Positions 25,585 to 35,749 are shown, counted from the first letter of the stretch. The stretch is 64,000 bases of DNA from Exilibacterium tricleocarpae (GCF_007004655.1 NZ_ML660095.1:144385-208384), one strand, 5' to 3'. A program made the numbers and translations. The notes: generated by a model from the letters alone, not told the origin.

Positions 25585-28500
25585 ATGGTACAGCAGAGCC
25601 ACGCCGACAGTATTGTCGATACTGCCGTAGCTGAGGGGGGCGCCTATGAAGTCATTCAAAAGCGCCTGATAGAACAGGGTAAGCGCCTGGGTGAAAAGAC
25701 CCGCGAGCTGAACCAGGCGCGGCTGGCCGAGTTCGGCGGCACTGAAATGAAAGTCGCAGCCCGCGTTCGGGTGCGCACGGAGAACAATTGTATCGCCCGC
25801 GATATCGTGCAGGTGGGTGAATTTTTGTTGTTTGGCTACAACGTCTTTATCGGTCTGAAAAAGGAAACCCGGCTCGAGGATGTATTTGCCCTCTTTGCAC
25901 TCAAGGGAAAGGAGGAGCAGGTGGCGTTGGAGTCGATTGCTATCGGAGACAGTTTTCTGGCGGAACCCGGCTTTAAGAATGACTTCGAGGAGCTCTACCG
26001 TTATTACAAGCATACACGCCTGGTTCAGCTTACTGTCAAGCAGGGCAAACTGCTGGCCGGCTTCCAGATCGGTGAGCGGCTGGAGGACTTGCGGGTGTTT
26101 CGCTGGTCGGTCTCGGCTGATGGCAAAACCCTAAAGTATATCGATAACCGCGGCGAGCGCGATATTCAGTTGCCGCCGTCGTTCGACTTCGAGTGGTCGG
26201 AGGTTTCCAGGGAAGATTCGGTGCACGGCCGTCACCCGCACTTCAATATACTCGATACCTTGTTTGTCGAGACCACTCACGGCGATCTGACCATCAAGGT
26301 GGAAAACAATACCGAGGACGGGCTGGGTATTTATCGGGAGCCCGTGGAGGATAAGACTCAATCGCTGGATGATGCCAGTATATTCTACGCTTCTGTAGGC
26401 GGGTTGATTCTGCTGAAGGTTCTTCCCTACCGGGAACAGCAATGGCGGTACTTTATCTTTAATAAAGTCACCCGGGACGTCTTGCGGATCGACGCCATCG
26501 GCGAGTCTTGCGTGCAGTTGCCGGAGGACCACGGCGTCATTTTCCCCGGTGGTTTTTACCTGCAGACCGGCGAATACAAAGCGTTTAATGACCCACCGGA
26601 AGGGCTGAAGTTCAAGCGTATGCTGCGCTCCCCTAACGGCGAGGACGTGCTCTATGTATTCTACGAACCACAGCGGGGTGTGGTGGGTCTGTTCGCGTAC
26701 AATCTGATAGAGAAGGCGTTACAAAACCCCATCTATGGACATGGTTATGCGCTCGCCGAGGACGGCACCGTGGTTATCTTCTCAGCCGAGGGGGAACCCA
26801 CACGCGTGCACCCGATGCAGATTTGGATGACGCCTTTTGCCAGTCGCGAGTATGCCAGTAAGGTGCCGGCAAGCCAGACTTTCTACGGTAGGGTGGGCAA
26901 CGCGGAACTGGTGCGGGGCGTATCGGACCTCTACAGCATTTGCCGCATTATCGATAACCAGTCCGTATCGGCGCGCCTGTACGAAGAGCTGGGCAGAACA
27001 GCCGATAAGATGTTTGATGCTCACTATTGGATCGAGGACCCGCAGGCCGATGGTATCGGGGAGGTTTTGCGGGAAATCACTGCCACGGCCGAGTTGGTCA
27101 TCGACGAATTCGAAAAGGTCGAAAGCATCAAACAGCAATCGGCCAAGACCATGGCGGAAGCCGAGCAGGAGCAAGAGGAAATCCTGCAGACCCTGCGCAC
27201 CGGGAGCTGGGAGACAGCGGAGGATTATGTCGCCGCGCTCGAGCGCATTCGCCGTCAACGCGGCCATTTGACCACGATTCGCGACTACCGCTATATCGAT
27301 GTAGAGCGAATCGCGGAACTCGATCAGCAATTGCTGGCGTCGCAGGACGACCTGGGTACCAGAACTGTAGAGTTCCTGTCCGCCGAGGAGGCGCTGGCGC
27401 CTTATCTGGCCAAGATTGACGCCTTGAACAAAGAAGTGGAGCAGGCAGATACCAATGCGGCGTTAACGCCGTTGATAGACACTATCGAGGCCACTGCGAC
27501 CGGTCTCGACCTGCTCTCGGAGTTGATGGCGACGCTACAGGTGCAGGACGCCACCCAGCGCACCCGTATTATCGATGCTATTTCCGCGGTCTACTCAAAA
27601 CTGAATCAGAGTAAGGCCGGAGCCAGACACAAGCAGAAAAACCTGGGTTCCGAAGAGGCGGTTGCCCAGTTTGCCGCGCAGTTCAAACTGTTTTCCCAGA
27701 GTGTGACCAATGCACTGGGTCTTGCCACCACGCCCGAACGCTGTGACGAACAGCTTTCACGTCTGTTGGTACAGCTTGAAGAGCTGGAGGGTCAGTTCAG
27801 TGACTACGACCGGTTTCTCGGCGATATTGTCGCCAAACGTGATGAAATTTACGAATCCTTTGAGACCCACAAACAACAGTTGCTCGACCAACAGCAGCGC
27901 AAGGCGCAGTCGCTGGCCGACGCCGCCGCGCGAATGCTGGCAAGTATCGAGCGCCGCTCGCTCAAATTTACCGAGACTGACGCGCTCAATACATACTTTG
28001 CCGCCGATGCGCTGGTGATAAAAATCCGGGAGCTGGTGGAACAGCTTCGCGGCCTCGACAGCGCTGTGCAGGCCGACGAGATCGAAGCGCGCTTCAAGTC
28101 CATTAAAGAGCAGGCGTTGCGCTCGTTGCGGGATAAATCGGATATCTACGAGGACGGCGGCAACGTTATCAAGTTGGGCCCGCGTCACAAATTCAGCGTT
28201 AACACCCAGGATCTGGATCTGACGATTATCCCCCGTGAGGGCGACCTCTATATCCACTTGACCGGGACCGGCTATTTCGAAAAAATCGAGCATCCCGACC
28301 TCGCCGATCTGCGGGAGTATTGGGATGTATCGCTGGAATCGGAGAGTGCTGAGGTATATCGCAGCGAGTACCTGGCGGCTCAGGTTTTACAGGCCGCCGA
28401 GCGGGGCGGCGACTTTACCATGGCCGACTTGACCGCAGCTATGCGGGACACTGCGGCACTGGCGAAACTGGTGCGCGACTTTGCCGCGCCGCGCTACCGG

Positions 28501-30873
28501 GAAGGTTACGAGAAAGGCGTGCACGATCACGACGCTGAATTGATACTCAGGGAGTTGCTGCCGGCGCTGGAGCGCGCAGACTTGCTGCGTTACGACCCCG
28601 ACAGCCGCGGTTTGGCGCAGGTGTTCTGGTGCAACGTCGAGTTGCTGGCCCAGCATACCGAGGATCCCAGTTTGCGCTATGACACCTGGGTGGAGCGGGC
28701 ACAGTCGGCTTCCCTGATGTACTCGGTGTTTGCCAGCGCCAATGCCATCGATCTGCTGGTTGCCGAGGTAACCCGTGGGCTGCAACAGTTTCTGGCGTTT
28801 TATCCCATCGATTTCGATACTGCCGTAGTGGATCGCGCGGCCGCTTATCTGGTGGCGGAGCTGGGGCGCGAGCGGGTGGAGTTTATTTGCAGCAAGTACG
28901 CCAGCGAGCTGGTGGCGGCGCTCAAGCGCAGTGTCGAGGACGTAACCTGGCGTAAGTACCAGGCGGCACTGGATAAAGTGCGCGGCCAGCCCGCCGTGCG
29001 CTGGCAGCTCTCCAAGGCCTGGCTCGAGGCGCTGGTCGCAAGCGGTGATCTCGATCATCTGCGCCGCTATATTCCGGAGGCGGTGGCGCTGATCAACAGC
29101 GACAAGCGCCTGGACCGGCGTTTTACCGAAACCGACCTGGAGTTGACGGCGACCGGCCTGTTGGGTGAGCACCCTACCCTTGTCGAGCGGACGCTGCATT
29201 TTGCCGTGGATGAATTCCTGCAGCGCCTTCAGCGCCATCAGCGCTTTTTTGTCGCCGGTTATCGCCGTTATCACCAACTGCGCCAGGACGTTGCCCGGCA
29301 GGAACGCGAGGCGTTGCGGCTCGAGGAGTTTAAACCCAAGCCGCTGAGTTCTTTTGTGCGCAATCGGCTGATCAACGAGGCGTACCTGCCCATTATCGGC
29401 GACAACCTCGCCAAGCAGATGGGTACCGTGGGCGAGAACAAGCGCACGGATTTGATGGGGTTGCTGATGATGATCTCGCCGCCGGGCTATGGTAAAACGA
29501 CATTGATGGAGTATGTCGCCAGCCGCTTGGGGCTGATTTTTATGAAAATCAACTGCCCGTCGCTGGGTCACGATGTATTGTCGCTGGACCCGCAGCAGGC
29601 ACCCAACGCCACCGCCCGGCAGGAGCTTGTCAAGCTCAACCTGGCGTTGGAAATGGGCAATAATGTGATGTTGTATCTGGACGATATACAACACACTCAC
29701 CCGGAATTTCTGCAAAAGTTTATCTCTCTCTGTGACGGCACCCGGCGGGTGGAGGGCGTCTGGAAAGGCAAAACCAAAACCTACGATATGCGCGGGCGTA
29801 AATTTTGCGTGGTTATGGCGGGCAACCCCTATACCGAGTCGGGCGAAGTGTTTAAGATTCCCGATATGCTTGCCAACCGGGCGGATATCTACAATTTAGG
29901 TGATATTCTCGGGGGAATGGATGAGCAGTTTTCCCTGAGTTATATCGAAAACAGCCTGACTTCCAACCCGGTGCTGGCGCCGCTGGCAACCCGCGAGATG
30001 GGTGATGTCTACAAATTGATTCGCCGGGCCCAGGGGGAAAGCGTAGCCACTACCGACCTCAGCCATGCTTACAGCGGTGCGGAGATCAATGAAATCGAGG
30101 AGGTGTTGCGCAAGCTGTTTGTGATTCAGGACATTGTGCTGAAGATCAACCAGCAGTATATCGCTTCAGCGGCTCAGGACGACAAATACCGCCGCGAGCC
30201 GGCATTTAAGTTGCAGGGCAGTTACCGCAATATGAACAAGATGGCGGAAAAGGTCTCCGCGGTGATGAATGAAGAAGAATTACTGCAGATGATCAGCGAT
30301 CACTATATCGGCGAGTCGCAACTGCTGACCTCCGGTTCGGAGGAGAACCTGCTCAAGCTGGCGCAATTGCGCGGCAATATGACCGGGGCGGAAGCCGAGC
30401 GATGGGACGAGATCAAAAGACAGTTTTTACGCAACAAGGCCATGGGGGGAGACGATGCTGAAGTGGGTGGTAAAGTTGTCGTGCAACTGACCGATCTGGT
30501 CGAGGGAGTGAACCGTTTACATGCCGTAGCCGAACAGTTGAGCCGCAATCAGCCTCAGGTTCAAGAGGCAACACCGAACACGGCGTTGCTCAGTATCAAT
30601 AAGTCGCTGCAAAAGTTGGGGAAGTTGCTGGCGGCTAACCAACCCCATGTGGAAGTCGTTAACCAACCGGTACCGGGCATGGATAAAATACTGCAGGTAT
30701 TGGCCGAAACCATAGAACACAGCATCTTCCCGCTGGTGCGCAGCATGGACAAGAAACTGGAGATAGATCTGCGCACGCACGACAAGATGCAGGATATATC
30801 CGAACAGTTGCGTAGTCTGGAAAAGTCTGTCGCCGAGGAGAAACACAGGAAATCCAGTAAGCCGAATCCATGA
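25585..30873 (+). CDS. giant coiled-coil AAA+ ATPase (DUF3686-type, annotated 'DNA repair ATPase' in relatives)
   Basis: 1762 residues, the largest gene here. The N-terminal 450 residues are beta-rich with repeated strand pairs. A coiled-coil region follows (about 480-900), then a mixed helical region. The AAA+ domain has Walker A PPGYGKTT (about 1299-1306), Walker B MLYLDDIQ (about 1361-1368) and a sensor-like VVMAGNPYTESGEVFKIPDM segment. A further coiled-coil tail ends at RKSSKPNP. No membrane segment. The 'DNA repair' label of relatives has no support in the sequence; co-transcription with PspA and flotillin points instead to remodelling of membrane-associated polymers, much as Vps4 does for ESCRT-III. 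That is inference. RBS AAAGGATG; it overlaps the rhomboid gene by 4 bases. Confidence 0.8.
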   Translation: MVQQSHADSIVDTAVAEGGAYEVIQKRLIEQGKRLGEKTRELNQARLAEFGGTEMKVAARVRVRTENNCIARDIVQVGEFLLFGYNVFIGLKKETRLEDVFALFALKGKEEQVALESIAIGDSFLAEPGFKNDFEELYRYYKHTRLVQLTVKQGKLLAGFQIGERLEDLRVFRWSVSADGKTLKYIDNRGERDIQLPPSFDFEWSEVSREDSVHGRHPHFNILDTLFVETTHGDLTIKVENNTEDGLGIYREPVEDKTQSLDDASIFYASVGGLILLKVLPYREQQWRYFIFNKVTRDVLRIDAIGESCVQLPEDHGVIFPGGFYLQTGEYKAFNDPPEGLKFKRMLRSPNGEDVLYVFYEPQRGVVGLFAYNLIEKALQNPIYGHGYALAEDGTVVIFSAEGEPTRVHPMQIWMTPFASREYASKVPASQTFYGRVGNAELVRGVSDLYSICRIIDNQSVSARLYEELGRTADKMFDAHYWIEDPQADGIGEVLREITATAELVIDEFEKVESIKQQSAKTMAEAEQEQEEILQTLRTGSWETAEDYVAALERIRRQRGHLTTIRDYRYIDVERIAELDQQLLASQDDLGTRTVEFLSAEEALAPYLAKIDALNKEVEQADTNAALTPLIDTIEATATGLDLLSELMATLQVQDATQRTRIIDAISAVYSKLNQSKAGARHKQKNLGSEEAVAQFAAQFKLFSQSVTNALGLATTPERCDEQLSRLLVQLEELEGQFSDYDRFLGDIVAKRDEIYESFETHKQQLLDQQQRKAQSLADAAARMLASIERRSLKFTETDALNTYFAADALVIKIRELVEQLRGLDSAVQADEIEARFKSIKEQALRSLRDKSDIYEDGGNVIKLGPRHKFSVNTQDLDLTIIPREGDLYIHLTGTGYFEKIEHPDLADLREYWDVSLESESAEVYRSEYLAAQVLQAAERGGDFTMADLTAAMRDTAALAKLVRDFAAPRYREGYEKGVHDHDAELILRELLPALERADLLRYDPDSRGLAQVFWCNVELLAQHTEDPSLRYDTWVERAQSASLMYSVFASANAIDLLVAEVTRGLQQFLAFYPIDFDTAVVDRAAAYLVAELGRERVEFICSKYASELVAALKRSVEDVTWRKYQAALDKVRGQPAVRWQLSKAWLEALVASGDLDHLRRYIPEAVALINSDKRLDRRFTETDLELTATGLLGEHPTLVERTLHFAVDEFLQRLQRHQRFFVAGYRRYHQLRQDVARQEREALRLEEFKPKPLSSFVRNRLINEAYLPIIGDNLAKQMGTVGENKRTDLMGLLMMISPPGYGKTTLMEYVASRLGLIFMKINCPSLGHDVLSLDPQQAPNATARQELVKLNLALEMGNNVMLYLDDIQHTHPEFLQKFISLCDGTRRVEGVWKGKTKTYDMRGRKFCVVMAGNPYTESGEVFKIPDMLANRADIYNLGDILGGMDEQFSLSYIENSLTSNPVLAPLATREMGDVYKLIRRAQGESVATTDLSHAYSGAEINEIEEVLRKLFVIQDIVLKINQQYIASAAQDDKYRREPAFKLQGSYRNMNKMAEKVSAVMNEEELLQMISDHYIGESQLLTSGSEENLLKLAQLRGNMTGAEAERWDEIKRQFLRNKAMGGDDAEVGGKVVVQLTDLVEGVNRLHAVAEQLSRNQPQVQEATPNTALLSINKSLQKLGKLLAANQPHVEVVNQPVPGMDKILQVLAETIEHSIFPLVRSMDKKLEIDLRTHDKMQDISEQLRSLEKSVAEEKHRKSSKPNP

Positions 30874-31433
30874 ACGACCTACCCCTTAAATTTCGTGTGC
30901 TGACCTGTATTCTATTGCTGATGGCGGGTGTGCATATTCTGAATATGACAAATGGCTTTCAGTTTGTCGGTTACGGTATTCGACCGAGGGATATCAGCAG
31001 CCTGCCAAATATACTGTCGGCCCCGTTTCTACATGGCAGCGTCGGGCACCTGCTGAATAACCTTATAGGATTGTTCGTTTTCAGCAGTCTTTGTTTTGTG
31101 CGCTCGATCAAGTCGTATCTGGGTTGCAGTCTGTTGATTATCGTTGTCGGCGGGTTACTGGTTTGGCTGTTTGGTCGCCCCGCCACTCATATTGGTGCCA
31201 GTGGCTGGGTATTCGGGCTTTGGAGTTTGAGTATCGCCCTGGCGTGGTTCGAACGCCATCTGGTCAATATTATCATTGCGGTTTTTGTTATATTCTTTTA
31301 TAGCGGCATGATCTTTGGGGTCTTGCCCGGTGCGGCTCATGTTTCCTTCGAGTCGCATTTGTTCGGCGCTGTGGCCGGCGTTCTTTGCGCGACACTGGTA
31401 GCCAAGCGGCGTAGAGTCAAGTCACTATCCTAA
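30870..31433 (+). CDS. rhomboid-family intramembrane serine protease
   Basis: 187 residues, six hydrophobic segments. The rhomboid signature is complete: HGSVGHLLNN (HxxxN helix), GASG with catalytic Ser in ATHIGASGWVFGLW, and the catalytic His in FESHLFGAVAGVL. It is a compact six-helix form without extra domains. The ATGA overlap with the AAA+ gene shows it is part of this operon, so substrates may be operon partners or stress-released membrane proteins. It lacks the HLNWxHL-type motif I associate with rhombosortases and is therefore not assigned to that group. Confidence 0.9.
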   Translation: MNDLPLKFRVLTCILLLMAGVHILNMTNGFQFVGYGIRPRDISSLPNILSAPFLHGSVGHLLNNLIGLFVFSSLCFVRSIKSYLGCSLLIIVVGGLLVWLFGRPATHIGASGWVFGLWSLSIALAWFERHLVNIIIAVFVIFFYSGMIFGVLPGAAHVSFESHLFGAVAGVLCATLVAKRRRVKSLS

Positions 31434-31448
31434 ACAGCGGAGGTTGTT

Positions 31449-31970
31449 ATGAATTGCCCACAGTGTAAAGGTTACCGCCTGGCGCCGAGGGAGCTGGAGC
31501 CGGGTCTGATTGCCGCCGGTTGCTCCAAGTGCGAGGGTGTGTTGATATCACTGCTGAATTACCGTTATTGGGCGGACTATAAGCGCTTTAGCGGGCCGGA
31601 TGGGGATGAGGAGATTATTGCCGAAGACAACGAGAAAGCCCAGTTGTGCCCCAAATGCCATCGCATTATGGCCAAGTACCGTATTGGCATAGAGGCATCG
31701 AATAAAATTGACTTGTGTGCCAATTGTGATGAAGCCTGGCTCGACAGTGGGGAGTGGTCACTGTTAAAACGGCTGGATCTCCAGGACAAGTTGCCGAAAA
31801 TCTTTACCGACGCCTGGCAGGCAAATATTCGCAAACTCCGGCAGACACAACAGCAGAAAGCGCGTTATCAAAATATCTTGGGAGATGATTTCGAGCGGGT
31901 GGAGGAATTCAAGAGCTGGCTGGAAGCCCATGTGGAAGCGGACAAAATTAAGCAGTATCTGCTTTATTGA
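31449..31970 (+). CDS. zinc-ribbon (zf-TFIIB-like) protein
   Basis: 173 residues with two zinc ribbons: MNCPQCKGYRL to GCSKCEGVLIS, and LCPKCHRIMAKYRIG to LCANCDEAWLDSGEW. The C-terminal half is a charged helix (LRQTQQQKARYQNILGDDF). Zf-TFIIB proteins of this type often carry such paired ribbons with a WLDxGE signature. A scaffold or adaptor role in the operon is possible, but no function is known. RBS CGGAGG, 15 bp after the rhomboid stop. It is last in the operon, convergent with aas. Confidence 0.8.
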   Translation: MNCPQCKGYRLAPRELEPGLIAAGCSKCEGVLISLLNYRYWADYKRFSGPDGDEEIIAEDNEKAQLCPKCHRIMAKYRIGIEASNKIDLCANCDEAWLDSGEWSLLKRLDLQDKLPKIFTDAWQANIRKLRQTQQQKARYQNILGDDFERVEEFKSWLEAHVEADKIKQYLLY

Positions 31971-32021
31971 CCAGCCGCTTCCTATTAAAGGTGCAGGGCT
32001 GTGCCATTCTGACTGCTTCGC

Positions 32022-32042
32022 CCGGACACCAACCTAGTCCGG
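32022..32042. terminator. possible bidirectional terminator hairpin
   Basis: CCGGAC-N9-GTCCGG hairpin in the 106-bp gap between two convergent genes. No clear T-tract on either side, so intrinsic termination is uncertain. Confidence 0.3.
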
Positions 32043-32076
32043 TGCCGGATGGCAAGCCCCCAACAAAAGCCGCCAG

Positions 32077-35000
32077 CTAAAACTGCTGCACCAACTCGGC
32101 AACACCTTTGTAGTCCGTTTTGCCCGTTCCCAACCGGGGAATCTCCTCGATTTTATGAATACTGGCGGGCAGCAGGAGATTGTCGATACCCCCGGCAATC
32201 AGGCGGCTGCGAATCTCTGCCGGGTCGGTGTCGCCTTCCATCAACAAGACAATTCTTTCCCCCTTTTTCTCATCCGGCATACTGACCGCAACAAAATAGA
32301 CCTCGTCGCTGTCGAGTATACTTTTCACTTTCTCCTCCACCGCCCCGAGGCTTACCATCTCACCGCCGATTTTGGCAAAGCGGGAGTAGCGGTCGATAAT
32401 GGTCAGAAACCCCTCTTTGCTGATATGCCCTTTATCACCGGTTTTATACCAGCGGCGGCCGTCCAGCTCGACAATCGCCTGCGCCGTTTTTTCCTCATCG
32501 TCCAGATAGCCCATCATAACCTGGGTGCCGGAAATCATAATCAGCCCATTCTCGCCCAGGGGCAGGTTCTCGAGTGTGTCGGGGTCCACCACTCGAAAGG
32601 ATGTACCCGGCAACGGCAGGCCGACGCTGCCGGGGCGATTGCCGTATTGCACGCGCCAGTAGCCGGTATCCAACGCATCGGGCACATTGACGCTGGCCAC
32701 CGGTGTGGTTTCGGTAGTGCCGTAGCCCTCGTAAATGGTTTTGCTGAACTTGCGCTCGAAAGCCTCCCGCGTGCTTTGATTGAGCTTTTCGGCGCCCGCC
32801 ACCACCAGGCGCAGCGAATCGAGCATCAGCGGTTCCACCTTGGGGTTTTTGGCATAAAGACGTAGAAAGGTCGCCGTGCCGCACAATACGGTAGCGCGGT
32901 GGCGGGCGATCGCCTTGGCGACGCCCAACACATCGGTCGGGTCGGGGTGGCAGACGATCGGCAATCCCTCCAGCACCGGCATAATCGAGGTCACCGTCAG
33001 ACCGAAGCAGTGAAACGGCGGCAGGCTTCCCACCATGACATCGTCCTCGCGCATATTCAGCACATCGCTGATCTGCTTGCAGTTGGCGACGATATTGCGA
33101 TGGCTCAACACCACACCCTTGGGCGCGCCTTCACTGCCGCTGCTGAACAGAATCGCCGCCGGCTGATCCAGCTTGCGGCGTTTGCCGCAAATTCGATACA
33201 GCAGGCCCGCCGGCAATAACAGAGCCTTCAGGTGGGCCACGGCCAGTTGCGCTTTACTGAAGCTGGCCTTGATATCCTCCATATACAGCAGCTCGCAACC
33301 GGCAAACAGCTTCTCGATATCGATACCGCGTTTTCGCAATCTGCTGGCAAAGAGTCTGGACGTGTAAATATGGCGGATATTACCGGCGGCGATTGCTGCC
33401 GCCGTAGCGTCGGCGCTGGCGGTGTAGTTGAGATTGACGGCGGTCTGGCCATTGAACATAACCGCCATATTGGCAATGATATTGGCGCCGCTGGCCGGTA
33501 GTACAATGCCGATATTGGGCTCCGGGCTGGCCGCGCGAATGCGTTTGGCGAAGGCCACTGTCGCCGTCAGCATGCGCCGGTAGCTGAGTTTGTCGCCCTG
33601 GGAATCCACCACCGCAATCTCCTTGCCATAACGTTTTGCGGTCTTGATCCAACTCAGGGGCACCGTGGGCAGGGTATCGGTAAACTGCTCCCAGGCGCTG
33701 ATCGAAAGCTCGAATACTTTTTGTTTCAGTGTTTCCACCGGCGTGGCAATCGATAATGTCGGCCCGAAGGCGACGATAACATTGCGCCGGCCCGCCGACG
33801 GGGTCCGGGCCTTGCGCAGTTTATCATTGGAGCGGGAGAAAGCGCTGCCCCACAATCCGCGCAGATAGAAAGGTAAAATAACGCCGTCCACGCCTTCGAC
33901 CGCGCGCTCATAGCCACTGTGAAACTTGCCGAGCTGGCCGTTGCGGCTGATGGCACCTTCCGGAAACAGGCAGACCACTTCTCCCTGTTTGAGCAGATCG
34001 TTAATGGTCGACAGTGCGTCTTCACTGTGGCCTTTGGCAATGGGTACCACCCCGAAAACTTTCAGGAACGGTTTCAGAAACCAGCGGTTGTAGATTTCCC
34101 GCTGCATGACAAATCGCACCGGACGCGGGCAGGCGATCTGCACCAGGGCCCAGTCGATCCAGCTGATATGGTTGCCGAGCATCAGCACGGCGCCCTGGGC
34201 CGGCAGGTTCCTAAAGCCGACGACATCGATTTTGTAGCGGCGTTTAAACAAGGCGGTGACCAGAATACGGGCGAAGGAATGGGGCAGTTGCCTGACCGTG
34301 TGCCCGGTTCCCACCAGTGCGACTACGGCCAGCAATACCAGGATGGTTTCGCTGTTCAGGCCGAAAGTGGCAAAGGTAACGGTCAAACCCAGAAACGACA
34401 GCATGGCCACGTTCTGGGCCCAGTTGTTACCGGCCAGTACCGTGCCCAGTTCGTCTTCGCGGGCATTGAATTGGATCAGGGCGTTCAGCGGGATGATAAA
34501 CAGACCGCCCATCACGCCCAGGGTCAGAAATGTCAGGCCCATGGTCCAGGGGCTTTCCAGGGTCGGCATCAGCACCAGTGCGGCGGTGAGGCCGGCCGCC
34601 CCCAGCGGGATCAGGCCGGTTTCGATATAGTTGCGAGAGACCCGCCCGGCAATAATTGAGCCGAGCATAATGCCGATGCCCGTGCAGGCCAGAATCCCCT
34701 GGATCACCAGGGTGTTGTCCTCCTGCAGGGTGGCCTTGGCAAACGCCGGGAAGGCCGCCAGCACCACCTGTGAGATGGCCCAGAACACCGACAGCCCGAT
34801 AATGGACTGCCAGATCGTGTGTTTGCTGCGAATCGAGCGCAGGTTGCGCTTGAGGTACCGGCCTTTGAAGTACTCGGGTGCCGAGAAGGTTTTCCCGGTG
34901 TTGGTTTGGGTTTTCTGGGGCAGGCGATAGGCGAAGATGAGTTCGATAACCGCCAGGGTGACGAGAATCCAGCCGATAGGCGCGATATTGGTCATGATGG

Positions 35001-35526
35001 TGCCGGAACTGGTCAGGACCACATCCCGGAGATACAGCTCGAACAGCCCGGAAAATACGAAGGTGCCCAGCAAGATGCCGATAATGGTGGTGGCCTGCAC
35101 CACCCCATTGGCGCGTGCGAGTGGTTCCTTACCCACCAGCTCCTTGATATAGCCGTACTTGGCGGGCCCGTAGAGCGCACTTTGAATCGCCAGCAGCAGC
35201 GTCAGGGCAAACGCCATCCAGAACCAGCCGGCGTAATAACTGGCGGTGATCAGCAGGGTGGCGGCCACGGCGGCCCAGGCACTGTAGCGCATGACCTGGT
35301 TTTTCGGGTATTTATCGGAGAGGAAGCCGGCCGGGGAAAACAGCAACACGAAAGGAATGAGGATCAGCGCATTGACAATCGCGGTCAGCACCACCTGGGT
35401 CTGGCCATCGTAGATTTTAAAGACGGTGTTTTGCACGATGATCTTGTGGCCGAGATCCACAAAGGCGTTTAAAAACAGAACGATGAGATAAGGTAAAAAC
35501 CCTTTGAAATCGACTAGCCTGGGCAT
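32077..35526 (-). CDS. aas: LplT-PlsC-Aas trifunctional lysophospholipid transport and reacylation protein
   Basis: 1149 residues in three fused parts. Residues 1 to about 420 form an MFS-type lysophospholipid flippase (LplT-like, about 12 membrane segments, SPAGFLSDKYPKNQV loop). From about 430 to 640 lies a PlsC acyltransferase (GNHISWIDW with the HX4D dyad, and FPEGAISRNG). From about 660 to the end is an AMP-forming acyl-ACP/acyl-CoA ligase (ILFSSGSEGAPKGVVLSH and YKTGDKGHISKEGFL). In E. coli lplT and aas are separate; the fused form is known in other proteobacteria. It recycles lysophosphatidylethanolamine at the inner membrane. The ATG at 35526 is chosen for its AAGGAGAGG; an in-frame start at 35631 lacks one and would add a non-homologous leader. 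Confidence 0.93.
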   Translation of the reverse strand: MPRLVDFKGFLPYLIVLFLNAFVDLGHKIIVQNTVFKIYDGQTQVVLTAIVNALILIPFVLLFSPAGFLSDKYPKNQVMRYSAWAAVAATLLITASYYAGWFWMAFALTLLLAIQSALYGPAKYGYIKELVGKEPLARANGVVQATTIIGILLGTFVFSGLFELYLRDVVLTSSGTIMTNIAPIGWILVTLAVIELIFAYRLPQKTQTNTGKTFSAPEYFKGRYLKRNLRSIRSKHTIWQSIIGLSVFWAISQVVLAAFPAFAKATLQEDNTLVIQGILACTGIGIMLGSIIAGRVSRNYIETGLIPLGAAGLTAALVLMPTLESPWTMGLTFLTLGVMGGLFIIPLNALIQFNAREDELGTVLAGNNWAQNVAMLSFLGLTVTFATFGLNSETILVLLAVVALVGTGHTVRQLPHSFARILVTALFKRRYKIDVVGFRNLPAQGAVLMLGNHISWIDWALVQIACPRPVRFVMQREIYNRWFLKPFLKVFGVVPIAKGHSEDALSTINDLLKQGEVVCLFPEGAISRNGQLGKFHSGYERAVEGVDGVILPFYLRGLWGSAFSRSNDKLRKARTPSAGRRNVIVAFGPTLSIATPVETLKQKVFELSISAWEQFTDTLPTVPLSWIKTAKRYGKEIAVVDSQGDKLSYRRMLTATVAFAKRIRAASPEPNIGIVLPASGANIIANMAVMFNGQTAVNLNYTASADATAAAIAAGNIRHIYTSRLFASRLRKRGIDIEKLFAGCELLYMEDIKASFSKAQLAVAHLKALLLPAGLLYRICGKRRKLDQPAAILFSSGSEGAPKGVVLSHRNIVANCKQISDVLNMREDDVMVGSLPPFHCFGLTVTSIMPVLEGLPIVCHPDPTDVLGVAKAIARHRATVLCGTATFLRLYAKNPKVEPLMLDSLRLVVAGAEKLNQSTREAFERKFSKTIYEGYGTTETTPVASVNVPDALDTGYWRVQYGNRPGSVGLPLPGTSFRVVDPDTLENLPLGENGLIMISGTQVMMGYLDDEEKTAQAIVELDGRRWYKTGDKGHISKEGFLTIIDRYSRFAKIGGEMVSLGAVEEKVKSILDSDEVYFVAVSMPDEKKGERIVLLMEGDTDPAEIRSRLIAGGIDNLLLPASIHKIEEIPRLGTGKTDYKGVAELVQQF

Positions 35527-35749
35527 ATGACGCCTCTCCTTCCGGTTATTCTGCGGTTTGCTCAGTGCCTCGGTCCCGGGTAGGCCCGTGCTTGCCGAGG
35601 CACAGGCTAATCTGCCAGGAGGTTGCTCCAAATGCTACGTTTAATTCGTTTGTATTGTTCGGTACACTGCAAAGTATCACTATACGGACCCTTCTTTAGA
35701 ATCGCTAATATAGATAAGATCCGCTATGGCCAGAGAAACACTGTCTTTT

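Noticed and set aside
25585-30873. Phage-defence AAA+ system (large coiled-coil ATPase)
   Set aside because: The partners are PspA, YqiJ and flotillin, not a nuclease or toxin; defence is possible but unsupported by the sequence.
30870-31433. Possible rhombosortase partner for the rhombotail lipoprotein
   Set aside because: The rhomboid is in a PspA/flotillin operon, 5.5 kb away, and its HGSVGHLLNN helix is of the general rhomboid type. Pairing would be guesswork.
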